A stretch of DNA of 64,000 nt from Tabrizicola caldifontis (GTDB lineage: Bacteria > Pseudomonadota > Alphaproteobacteria > Rhodobacterales > Rhodobacteraceae): assembly GCF_004762095.1 (NCBI RefSeq), contig NZ_SIJH01000011.1, positions 1 through 64,000 on the forward strand. The letters run 5' to 3'. Numbering within the stretch: the stretch's first letter is position 1; every line of letters starts with the position of its first letter. The translations under genes were made by a program, and so were the position numbers. Positions 1 through 7,764 of this stretch are shown here, in pieces. The notes beneath the pieces are model-generated. The model ran no database searches. It was not told where the DNA came from and was given only the letters and a program-made list of their open reading frames with translations.

Positions 1-63
1 CTTGGGAAAGAAGGGCTTCAGCCGCGCCATCTGCGCGTCGGTCAGCCAGAAAAGGTTGCTCAT
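1..63 (-). CDS. IS5-family transposase, N-terminal fragment cut by the window edge
   Basis: Read on the minus strand from 63, the frame gives 21 residues beginning MSNLFWLTDAQMARLKPFF, the characteristic start of IS5-family (DDE) transposases. An SD of AAGGAG type lies just upstream of the ATG. The rest, including the catalytic DDE residues, is outside the window, so intactness cannot be judged. The assignment rests on recognising the N-terminal pattern only. Confidence 0.75.
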   Translation of the reverse strand, partial: MSNLFWLTDAQMARLKPFFPK

Positions 64-125
64 GCTCCAGTCTCCTTTCGGAGATTGAATCAGGCCAAGT
101 CTACAAAATCAATGGGTCCTGACCC
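1..125. mobile_element. Right-hand part of an IS5-family insertion sequence
   Basis: The transposase start (63, minus strand) is followed outward by about 60 bases ending in GGGTCCTGACCC at 114-125 and then TA at 126-127. Some IS5 groups duplicate a TA target, so the element probably ends at 125. The end is inferred from position and the short self-complementary motif; the other end and the second TA copy are outside the window. Confidence 0.5.
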
Positions 126-127
126 TA

Positions 128-656
128 AAACAGCCTGCATGGGCCGCCGGGGCCCGAAAAGCCCGAACGCCGCGCGCCCGTCGTCGGCATTTCGATCGGC
201 CTTGCTTCATGGCTGTCCCGCTGCGGTTCCAGCATGGTCAGGGCAAATTGCCATGCGGGATTGGTAGCTGAATCGGAAACAATCGGCAGCAAACAAGGCG
301 ATGCAAAATCATCCCGTACGCCTGATCTCAGGAGACGGGGGGTTTTCGAATGACGACCGGTCGGGATCTGTGCCCCGGCGAATCGGTTGGCGAAATTTCC
401 GGCTCGGGGAGACGTCGGTTTTCGGGATGTGTCCCTGGCGGGGCAATATGCCATTTAAGGTTGAAAAAGCTACCATAATTTACAAGCTCTAGTAGTGCCG
501 TCTGCCCTAACGTCGATCTTCCGGATCGAAACTCCCTAGCCTCAAGCCACATTTTGGACATAATCTGATCCCGGCTCTTCAGCGGTTCTCATCCGGCCTG
601 ACGACACTTCAAAGACTGCCGTCGCCGCACTAGCGATAAGGGGTGGACTTATTGAA
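128..656. other. Non-coding region between the IS end and the exo locus
   Basis: About 530 bases with no reading frame that looks like a protein. The stretch around 450-490 and around 545-570 is AT-richer than its surroundings and may hold the promoter of the exo operon, but no -35/-10 pair with good spacing could be named. No tRNA or terminator was seen. Confidence 0.4.
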
Positions 657-1355
657 ATGAAACAGAATTATATCAGACTTTCGCAGCAGGACCGGATAGT
701 GCTGCCATCTGCGCAACAATCCCTTGAGATCGGTGGCGACATCCGGGGGGGCTTTCGCAAGCGTGCCTTCGATGTCGCTCTCGCGACCGTGGCGATCGTT
801 CTGCTGTCTCCGTTGCTGATCGGCGTGGCTCTTGCGATCCGGTTGTCGGACGGTGGCCCGGCCCTGTTCGGTCAGACGCGCATCGGAGCGAACGGCAAGC
901 CATTCAGGATCTGGAAATTCCGCAGCATGGTGCCGGATGCCGCTGAAAGGCTGCGCGAACACCTCGATCGCGATCCTCAGGCGAGAAGGGAATGGCAGGC
1001 GACAAGAAAGCTGAAATGCGACCCGCGAATTACGCCGCTTGGCCGGGTTATCAGAAAATACAGCGTCGATGAATTGCCGCAGCTGTTCAATATCCTGCTG
1101 GGTGACATGAGCTTTGTCGGGCCTCGTCCAATCGAGGAGGCAGAGTGTGTCCGATACCGCCGGTCTTTGCGCCATTATCTGAAATGCCGTCCGGGACTGA
1201 CGGGATTGTGGCAGGTCAGCGGCAGAAGTGATACGTCCTATGAACGCCGGGTCGTTCTTGATCGCTATTACGCGACGCACAGCACGCTGAAACTCGACAT
1301 GGCCCTGATTCTGAAGACGGTCCCCGTCGCATTGACCGGCCAGGGATCATACTGA
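657..1355 (+). CDS. exoY: Exopolysaccharide priming sugar-phosphate transferase (ExoY type)
   Basis: Bacterial sugar transferase of 232 residues that would transfer galactose- or glucose-1-phosphate from the UDP-sugar to undecaprenyl phosphate, the first step of the repeat unit. One hydrophobic helix (about residues 37-62) is followed by the catalytic domain with KFRSM, DELPQLFN, GPRP and RPGLTGLWQVSGRS, all diagnostic of the family. The length fits the short ExoY form with one membrane helix, not the long WbaP/WcaJ form. An SD-like AAGGGGTGG lies about 10 bases before the ATG. It heads a run of exo genes on the same strand; the small ExoX-like protein at 13261-13542 is the expected antagonist. 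The sugar specificity (Gal or Glc) cannot be read from sequence. Confidence 0.88.
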   Translation: MKQNYIRLSQQDRIVLPSAQQSLEIGGDIRGGFRKRAFDVALATVAIVLLSPLLIGVALAIRLSDGGPALFGQTRIGANGKPFRIWKFRSMVPDAAERLREHLDRDPQARREWQATRKLKCDPRITPLGRVIRKYSVDELPQLFNILLGDMSFVGPRPIEEAECVRYRRSLRHYLKCRPGLTGLWQVSGRSDTSYERRVVLDRYYATHSTLKLDMALILKTVPVALTGQGSY

Positions 1356-1395
1356 AGTGAGTCCGCAAGCGTCGCGTAATTGAAGGAAAGGTTGA

Positions 1396-2658
1396 ATGTC
1401 ATCCTGCCGGTGCCTTCTTGGTGCAGTCCTGTGGCTTTGCCTTCTGCCCGTGGCCGCAGTGGCCGAAGGCTACAGGATATCGCCAGGTGACGAGCTCAGC
1501 CTTCGCGTTCTGGAATGGCAGCCGGTCGATGGACAGGCGGTGGAATGGGAATCCATGCGCGGCGATCTGCGCGTCGATGCCGAAGGCAGGGTGACGGTGC
1601 CCTTCCTGGGCCCTGTCGATGCGGGCGGCCTGTCGCCGGACGACCTGTCCGGGAAGATCGCCGCAGGTCTGCAGGAACGGCTTGCCGTCACCACATCGCT
1701 GGACGCGATCATTCAGGTCACGGCCTACCGTCCCGTCTATGTGACCGGGGCGGTCCGCAACCCGGGCGAATACCCGTTTAGGCCGGGACTGACCGCTGCG
1801 CAGCTTGTCGCGCAGGCCGGTGGCGGTGGCCTGGGACAGGGAAACGGGTCCGTCGATCCGCGCGAAATCCTGACGCGTGAGGGCACCATGCGGCTGCTCC
1901 AGCTCGAGGGCGAGCGCCTGGCGATACGGCGCGCCATGCTGCAGGCCGCGATCGAGGGGCATGAACAACTGGTCGTTCCCGAACGCCAGGACGGGGGAAC
2001 CTGGCCAGAAAGCCTGATCAAGAGCGAGAACGAAGTGCTTCGGCTGCGGCGGGAACGGCGCACACGCGAACTTGCCACCCTAGATAACCAGATCCTGCTT
2101 CTTCTGAACGAGATAGAATCGTTGACCGGCAGGGCCGAGGCTCTGGAACTTCTGGTCGAAAGTGCCCGCCGCGAAAAGGAGAACGCCCAGTCCCTTGCCG
2201 AACGCGGCCTTGCCGTCGGATCCCGCGTGACCGAAACCGAACGTTCGCTTGCGTTGACCGAGGCGCAGTTGCTTGACGTTTCAACCGCCAGGCTGCGGGC
2301 ACGGCAGGCCATAACCCAGGCCGAGGCCGAAAAGCAGGCCCTGCGGGACCGCGACCTGATCGAGGACACGCGCGAACTTCAGCGCGTTGAAGAAGAGCTG
2401 GAGCGCGTGCTTGCCTCGCTGGACACGCAGCAAAGCCTTTCCATTGTCGAGACAGGACTTGTGCTGGGCAGCGGCCTGACGGACGAGGATCTGACGATGC
2501 CCGAACCGATCGTCACGATCCTGCGGGGCAAGGGCCAGGACGCCATCAGGCTTTCCGGCCTTGAAACCGAGCTTGAGCCCGGAGACGTTGTCACCGTCGC
2601 GATGCCCAGAACCTGGGGCCGCTGGTTCGATGACCAGCGAAGCCGGGTGAGTCAATGA
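1396..2658 (+). CDS. exoF: Polysaccharide export protein, ExoF type
   Basis: Protein of 420 residues with a signal peptide (about 1-23), a polysaccharide-export domain starting at GYRISPGDELSLRV, an SLBB-like segment near VYVTGAVRNPGEYPF, a long coiled coil (about 205-345) rich in Glu, Arg and Leu, and a last SLBB-like stretch. This order and the length match ExoF of the succinoglycan system, a periplasmic or outer-membrane partner of the ExoP chain-length protein. An SD (GAAAGG) lies about 7 bases before the ATG. Its last codons overlap the next gene by 4 bases (ATGA), so the two are probably translationally coupled. It lacks the lipobox of Wza-type lipoproteins. Confidence 0.82.
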   Translation: MSSCRCLLGAVLWLCLLPVAAVAEGYRISPGDELSLRVLEWQPVDGQAVEWESMRGDLRVDAEGRVTVPFLGPVDAGGLSPDDLSGKIAAGLQERLAVTTSLDAIIQVTAYRPVYVTGAVRNPGEYPFRPGLTAAQLVAQAGGGGLGQGNGSVDPREILTREGTMRLLQLEGERLAIRRAMLQAAIEGHEQLVVPERQDGGTWPESLIKSENEVLRLRRERRTRELATLDNQILLLLNEIESLTGRAEALELLVESARREKENAQSLAERGLAVGSRVTETERSLALTEAQLLDVSTARLRARQAITQAEAEKQALRDRDLIEDTRELQRVEEELERVLASLDTQQSLSIVETGLVLGSGLTDEDLTMPEPIVTILRGKGQDAIRLSGLETELEPGDVVTVAMPRTWGRWFDDQRSRVSQ

Positions 2659-4163
2659 AGCCGGTCGCCGGGCAACCAGCAGCGGACGCCGTTGCCGTGC
2701 CCGGTGCGCGTTCTCATGTGTCGGTAGGACGTGGCCGGATTGCCATTCTGGGCGTCGGCTGGTCGGCCCTGAATACCGGTTCGGCGCTGCTCATCTCGGT
2801 CATCGTGTTCATCATCACCTCTCGGTTGATGGGGCCGCAGGAATTCGGGGTCGTCGCTCTTGCCATCTCGATCATCACTGTCGTGGGCTGCGCAACCCCT
2901 GGCGGATTTGGCGAAGCGATCATCCAGCGGGTCGAAATCGCGGACGAACACCTGGATACGGTGTTCTGGCTGTGCGTCGGATCCGGCCTGATCTTCTTCG
3001 TGCCGATCGTGCTGCTGGCCGACACGGTGGCCGAAATCGCCGGCGAGCCCATCCTGACGCTGCTTCTGCCCTTTTTCGGGGTGAAGATGATCCTCGATCT
3101 GGTGGCGGTCGTGCCGCAGGCGCTGATCGTGCGGGCCATGAAGTTCAAGCATATCGCGGCCCGGACGGCCATCGGAAACAGCATCAGCGGGCTGATCTGC
3201 ATCCTGATGGCATTGAACGGTTACGGGGTCTGGGCCCTGGCCATGGCACCGATGATCACCTCGGTCGTGTCGCTGGCCATCCTTGTCTGGGCCGCGCGCT
3301 GGATCCCCGGGTTCCGTGTGCGGGTCAGCGCCGTCCGCGACCTGCTGCGTTTCGGACTTTTCGCCTCTGCCAACAATGCGCTGTATTTCCTGAACATCGA
3401 CAGGCTGGTGCTGGGGTTCCTGGCAGGACCGGCTGTCCTGGGCCTGTACTTTCTTGGCAAGCGGCTTTTCGATCTGCTGAACGGGGTAACCTCCGGGGTG
3501 ATCCAGCCAGTGTCCACGGTGTTCTTCGCCTCGATCCAGAAAGAGCCTGACACGCACATCCGGGCCCTGCGCAATGCCCTGCGTGCAACTGTCATCATCT
3601 CCTTTCCGGTCTTCGGCGGGCTGCTATCGGTGGCCGACAGCGCCGTGCCCCTGGTTCTGGGCGATCACTGGATCCCCGCGGTGCCGGCAGTGCAGGCTTT
3701 TGCCGTCATTGGTCTTTTCGCGGCACTCGTCGCAACGTCGCATGCGTTGGCCACCGGTCTTGGCAGGGCGGACCTGCCATTCATCGTCGATCTGCTGCGA
3801 AACCTGATGGCAGTCGTGGCGATCCTGCTGTTCCTGAACCAGGGCTTCCCGGCTGTCATGGCTGCTTTGGTTGCGGCGCATGCCGTCATGCTGCCAGGCA
3901 CTTTTCTTATCGCCCGAAAGCTGGCCGGTGTCACTCTGCGGCAGTATCTGGAGCCTCTGTTCATGCCGATGCTGGCAACGCTTGCGATGTGCGCCGTGCT
4001 GCAGGTGCTTCCGGGGTTTCTGCCAGAGGCGGGGCCGGCGATGATCCTTGCGGCGCAGATTGTCGTGGGGGCGACCGTCTATCTTGGCATCATCCTAAGC
4101 CTGTCCGGTCGCGAGATTGCCGAGCTGAAACAGACGTTCTCTAAGGGGGCCGCAGGTGAGTGA
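2655..4163 (+). CDS. Lipid-linked oligosaccharide flippase (Wzx / MOP superfamily)
   Basis: Integral membrane protein of 502 residues with about 12-14 hydrophobic helices and the usual N-terminal pattern of polysaccharide flippases (first helix GWSALNTGSALLISVIVFI, then TSRLMGPQEFGVVALA). It would move the undecaprenyl-linked repeat unit from the cytoplasmic to the periplasmic face of the inner membrane for polymerisation. Position in the operon corresponds to the ExoT/Wzx function; residues that define substrate are not known. The ATG overlaps the stop of exoF, and its own 3' end overlaps the next gene by 8 bases. Confidence 0.8.
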   Translation: MKPVAGQPAADAVAVPGARSHVSVGRGRIAILGVGWSALNTGSALLISVIVFIITSRLMGPQEFGVVALAISIITVVGCATPGGFGEAIIQRVEIADEHLDTVFWLCVGSGLIFFVPIVLLADTVAEIAGEPILTLLLPFFGVKMILDLVAVVPQALIVRAMKFKHIAARTAIGNSISGLICILMALNGYGVWALAMAPMITSVVSLAILVWAARWIPGFRVRVSAVRDLLRFGLFASANNALYFLNIDRLVLGFLAGPAVLGLYFLGKRLFDLLNGVTSGVIQPVSTVFFASIQKEPDTHIRALRNALRATVIISFPVFGGLLSVADSAVPLVLGDHWIPAVPAVQAFAVIGLFAALVATSHALATGLGRADLPFIVDLLRNLMAVVAILLFLNQGFPAVMAALVAAHAVMLPGTFLIARKLAGVTLRQYLEPLFMPMLATLAMCAVLQVLPGFLPEAGPAMILAAQIVVGATVYLGIILSLSGREIAELKQTFSKGAAGE

Positions 4164-5493
4164 AGCAGGGCATGCCCAGTTCGCCCAGCACCGCGCGCAG
4201 ACCGTCCCCGAGGCGACGGGCGAACCGCTGATCTCGGTCATCATGGCGAACCTGAACGGTGAGCCGCATCTGGAACGTGCGATCCGGTCTGTGCTGGATC
4301 AGACCCACCGGAACCTGGAGCTTGTCATCAGCGATGACGGATCGGGCGATTGCAGCCTTCGGCTGATCCGGGACGCCATGGCGAATGATCCCCGTGTCCG
4401 GCTGCTTGAGTCGGACAGACCGACCGGCCCGGCGGCGGCCCGCAATCGCGCGCTGAACGCTGCCCTGGGCGACTGGATCGCCATCTTCGATTCGGACGAC
4501 ATGATCCACCCGCAGCGACTGCAGCGCCTTCTGGCGGCGGCGGTGGACCTTGGCGCCGACATAGTGGCGGATGATCTGGTCTTCTTCGGGGAAGATCCGG
4601 GCGAGCAGCCGGGCACCCTTCTGCAGGATCTGGATCTGCGCGGTCCGCAGGAAATCGATGCACTGGCCCTGGTCTCGGGGAATCTGGCCGGGGCAAGCGA
4701 TCTGTCGCTTGGATATCTCAAGCCGCTGATCCGCCGTGGGGCGATGGGCCAGATCCGCTACAACGAGGCGCTGAGGATCGACGAGGACTATGATCTCTAT
4801 CTGCATCTTCTGATGGCGGGCGCGCGGTTCTTCGTGATCCCCGAGGCCATGTATCTTTACCGCCGTCACGCGCAGTCCACCTCGCACCGGATCAGCGCCT
4901 TCAGCCTGGAGCGGATGGTGCAGGCGCAGTCGGAATTCCTGGACGGACTGCCCCCGGACAAGGCGGACCTGTCGCGCGCGGTCAGCCTGCGCATGCGGGA
5001 TCATGTCAGGGAACTTGGATATGTTCGCGTAATCGACGCGATCAGGACGCGCAGGTGGTTTGCGGCCACTGCCGGTCTGCTCGGATCTCCGCGCAACATG
5101 GCGTTCCTGATCCGCAGTCTTGGGGAACGCCTGCAGCGCAGGCGTCTTCGTCAGAATGCCGCCCGAACCCGGATCAACCTTCTGCTGTGCCGACAGGGGC
5201 AGGATGTTCCGGCGGAATATTCCGGTTTCACCAGGTTCGAGGTGCCGGATGTGTGCGGCCCTGCATCAGGGCCATCAGCGGCGCGCATCTGGGCACGTCT
5301 GGCAAGCCTGGCATGCAGGAACGATCTCGCCATCGTCGCGCTTGACGAGGCAGGCGAATTCGCGCTGGGCCTGGTGCCCCGTCATGTTGGCGCCGAGGTG
5401 CGCCGGACCGCTGCTGCGAAAGCTGGCCTATCCGGGCAGGGCGCGCCCGTTTCCGCAGATACCGCCGCCGTCGCCCATCCGGAGGAGGCATGA
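4156..5493 (+). CDS. Family 2 glycosyltransferase with extended C-terminus
   Basis: The N-terminal half (about residues 23-260) is a GT-A fold family 2 domain: ISVIMANLNG, then VISDDGSGD and the metal-binding IFDSDDM, with a later DEDYDLYL. It would add one sugar of the repeat unit on the cytoplasmic side. The last 170 residues are Arg- and Ala-rich, with no domain I recognise. Start is GTG at 4156, preceded by AAGGGGG in the upstream gene. It resembles the ExoO/ExoU/ExoW group generally, but I cannot assign one. It overlaps the next gene by ATGA. Confidence 0.75.
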   Translation: MSEAGHAQFAQHRAQTVPEATGEPLISVIMANLNGEPHLERAIRSVLDQTHRNLELVISDDGSGDCSLRLIRDAMANDPRVRLLESDRPTGPAAARNRALNAALGDWIAIFDSDDMIHPQRLQRLLAAAVDLGADIVADDLVFFGEDPGEQPGTLLQDLDLRGPQEIDALALVSGNLAGASDLSLGYLKPLIRRGAMGQIRYNEALRIDEDYDLYLHLLMAGARFFVIPEAMYLYRRHAQSTSHRISAFSLERMVQAQSEFLDGLPPDKADLSRAVSLRMRDHVRELGYVRVIDAIRTRRWFAATAGLLGSPRNMAFLIRSLGERLQRRRLRQNAARTRINLLLCRQGQDVPAEYSGFTRFEVPDVCGPASGPSAARIWARLASLACRNDLAIVALDEAGEFALGLVPRHVGAEVRRTAAAKAGLSGQGAPVSADTAAVAHPEEA

Positions 5494-6677
5494 CGAACAT
5501 CCTTTACCTGTCGCATGATCTGGACGATCCGGCCACCTGGCGCCGGGCAAGCATGCTGGAGGCAGGCGGTGCTTCGGTGCGTGTTGCCGGCTTCCGCCGC
5601 CTGACCGGTCCTATCGGTCGCAAGGCAACGGTGCTGGGGCAGACCCACAGCGGCCGTTTCCTGCATCGTGGGTTCAGCGCCCTGCGTTCGATCGCGAAGG
5701 CCCGTGACCTTGCCGGCAAAGGGGCGTTCGATGTCATCGTTGCCCGCAACCTGGAGATGCTGCCGCTTGCCCGCAGGGTTCACAGATTGTCGTCCCGGCA
5801 CAGGCCGACCCGGCTGATCTACGAGGTTCTCGACATTCACCGTCTGATGGTCGGTCCGGGCCTTGTGCCCTCGCTGATGCGCCAGGTGGAACGCCATCTC
5901 TGCCGCGGCGTGGACAGGGTGGTGATTTCCTCGGAACGGTTCTGGGAAGAACATTTCCGCCGCTACGGTCAGGTGGCAGCGCCCGCTTTGCTGGTCGAGA
6001 ACAAGGTCTGGGATCCGATGGCCGCTGACCCGGCGCCGCAGGTCATGCGCCCCCCGCGAAAGGCAGGCGAGCCGCTGGTCATCGGCTGGTTCGGCATCCT
6101 GCGCTGCGCCGAGTCGCTGCGCTGCCTCGACGGGCTTTGCAGGGCTGCGGAGGGGCGGGTGCGCCTGGTCCTGCGGGGGCGTCCGGCGCTGGCCGTCCTG
6201 CCGGATTTTCATCAGGTCGTTGAGGCAAACCCGCATATCTCTTTTCACGGTGCCTACAGCTATCCCGACGATCTGCCCGGGATCTACGGCGAGGTCGACA
6301 TTGCCTGGCTGGTTGACCGGTTCGATGCCGGGGCCAATTCGGACTGGCTGCTTCCGAACCGGCTATACGAAAGCTGCGCCCACGGTGCCGTCCCTCTTGC
6401 GCTGTCCGGTACCGAAACCGGCCGGTATCTTGCGCGCCGGGGACTTGGCCTCGTCCTGGCCGACCTGCGGCCGGATACGGTATCAGCCCTGCTTGCCGGG
6501 CTTGACGATGCGGAACTGGCATCGCTGCAATCGCGGATCTGCGCGATCGACATGGCAGATTGGCGCACGACGCGGCGGGAATGTGCCCGGCTGGTCGATC
6601 AGCTGGCCGGGCGCAGGATGGATTCAGACCCCGCTGCCGACCTGCTGTCCCCCCAAGCCGAAAGGGTGGCCGGATGA
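5490..6677 (+). CDS. Glycosyltransferase, GT-B fold (group 1/4 type)
   Basis: Protein of 395 residues with a GT-B layout: an N-terminal domain opening with ILYLSHDLDDPATWRRA, a linker, and a C-terminal domain with IGWFGILRC and the late Glu-containing donor site around LLPNRLYESCAHGAVPLA. It lacks membrane helices, so it is probably a cytoplasmic sugar transferase acting on the lipid-linked intermediate. It occupies the place where succinoglycan loci carry exoL, which is likewise a cytoplasmic transferase, but I cannot claim orthology. It is coupled by ATGA overlaps to both neighbours. Confidence 0.7.
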   Translation: MTNILYLSHDLDDPATWRRASMLEAGGASVRVAGFRRLTGPIGRKATVLGQTHSGRFLHRGFSALRSIAKARDLAGKGAFDVIVARNLEMLPLARRVHRLSSRHRPTRLIYEVLDIHRLMVGPGLVPSLMRQVERHLCRGVDRVVISSERFWEEHFRRYGQVAAPALLVENKVWDPMAADPAPQVMRPPRKAGEPLVIGWFGILRCAESLRCLDGLCRAAEGRVRLVLRGRPALAVLPDFHQVVEANPHISFHGAYSYPDDLPGIYGEVDIAWLVDRFDAGANSDWLLPNRLYESCAHGAVPLALSGTETGRYLARRGLGLVLADLRPDTVSALLAGLDDAELASLQSRICAIDMADWRTTRRECARLVDQLAGRRMDSDPAADLLSPQAERVAG

Positions 6678-7762
6678 CCCTCATGACGCCATATCCCCTT
6701 GACGACGTCCAGCCGGCGACCGCCGGTGGCACGCCCGGTCCACCGGGGCGGATCGCCATCGTCATTCCGACACTGAACGAGGCGCGCCACATCATCCGGG
6801 TGATCCGCGCCGTCGCCGGTGGCGCCGATCGGCTTGGGGCGCACATTCTGGTTGTTGATGGCGGTTCGACCGATGGCACACTGGACCTGGTCCGGCAGGA
6901 AGCCCGCCATCGGCCCGGGCTTTTCCTGCTGCACAACCCCGGGCGTCTGCAATCGGCCGCCGTGAACCTTGCCGTCAGGCATCTTGGCGATACGGCCGAC
7001 TGGATCATTCGCGTGGACGCCCACGCCGACTATCCGCATGACTACTGCGAGGCACTTTTCGCCGAGGCTTGCCGGACCGGTGCCGACTCGGTCGTCGTCA
7101 GGATGCACGCGACGGGCCGGGGGCTGATGCAGCGCAACATAGCCGCAGCGCAGAATTCGCTGTTCGGCAACGGCGGTTCGGCCCATCGTGGCAGCGGCGA
7201 GGGCCGTTTCGTCGAACACGGCCATCATGCGCTGATGCGGGTGGCGGCATTCCGCAAGGTCGGTGGCTATGATGAAGGCTTCAGCCACAACGAGGATGTG
7301 GAACTTGACCAGCGGCTGGTGAAGGCGGGGTTCCGCATCTGGCTGACCGCGGCGACAGTTATGGAGTATCACCCCCGCGACACCTTGCGCGGCGTGGCCC
7401 GGCAGTATTTCAGCTTCGGGGCCGGCCGGATGGCAACGGCCCGAAGGCACCCGGGCAGTCTGCGCAAGCGGCATTTCATCCTGATCGGGCTTGCGCCGCT
7501 CGGTGGCCTGGCGGCCTTTGCGCCGGCCGTACCGCTGCTGGCACTGCCGCTTGGCCTTTGGCTTTGCGCCTGCCTTGGGGCCGGCGTCGTGACGGCCTTT
7601 CGGGCAGGGAAACCGGCAATACTGGCATGTGGTGTGCCGGGGGCCGTCACGCAGATGGCTTGGTCCTTGGGCTTCTGGGCCGAGGCATTGCGCCTGCGAA
7701 CGGGCGTGGCAGGGCAAGGGCCCGGATCCGGCCATGCGCCACATGAGATGACCGGAAGGTGA
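6674..7762 (+). CDS. exoA: Family 2 glucosyltransferase with C-terminal membrane helices, ExoA type
   Basis: The start is placed at ATG 6674, which overlaps the previous stop; the frame stays open upstream to 6560, but that extension lies inside the preceding gene. The 362-residue product has a GT2 domain (IAIVIPTLNEARHI, VVDGGSTDGT, IRVDAHADYP, and FSHNEDVELDQRL) followed by hydrophobic helices from about residue 275. This combination, with the HNEDVELD-like motif, is that of ExoA, which adds the first glucose after the priming galactose in succinoglycan. Orthology is inferred from motif pattern and neighbourhood. Confidence 0.75.
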   Translation: MTLMTPYPLDDVQPATAGGTPGPPGRIAIVIPTLNEARHIIRVIRAVAGGADRLGAHILVVDGGSTDGTLDLVRQEARHRPGLFLLHNPGRLQSAAVNLAVRHLGDTADWIIRVDAHADYPHDYCEALFAEACRTGADSVVVRMHATGRGLMQRNIAAAQNSLFGNGGSAHRGSGEGRFVEHGHHALMRVAAFRKVGGYDEGFSHNEDVELDQRLVKAGFRIWLTAATVMEYHPRDTLRGVARQYFSFGAGRMATARRHPGSLRKRHFILIGLAPLGGLAAFAPAVPLLALPLGLWLCACLGAGVVTAFRAGKPAILACGVPGAVTQMAWSLGFWAEALRLRTGVAGQGPGSGHAPHEMTGR

Positions 7763-7764
7763 CA

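Noticed and set aside
461-481. TTGAAA ... TAATTT as a promoter for exoY
   Set aside because: The spacing between the hexamers is about 9 bases, too short for a sigma-70 type promoter.
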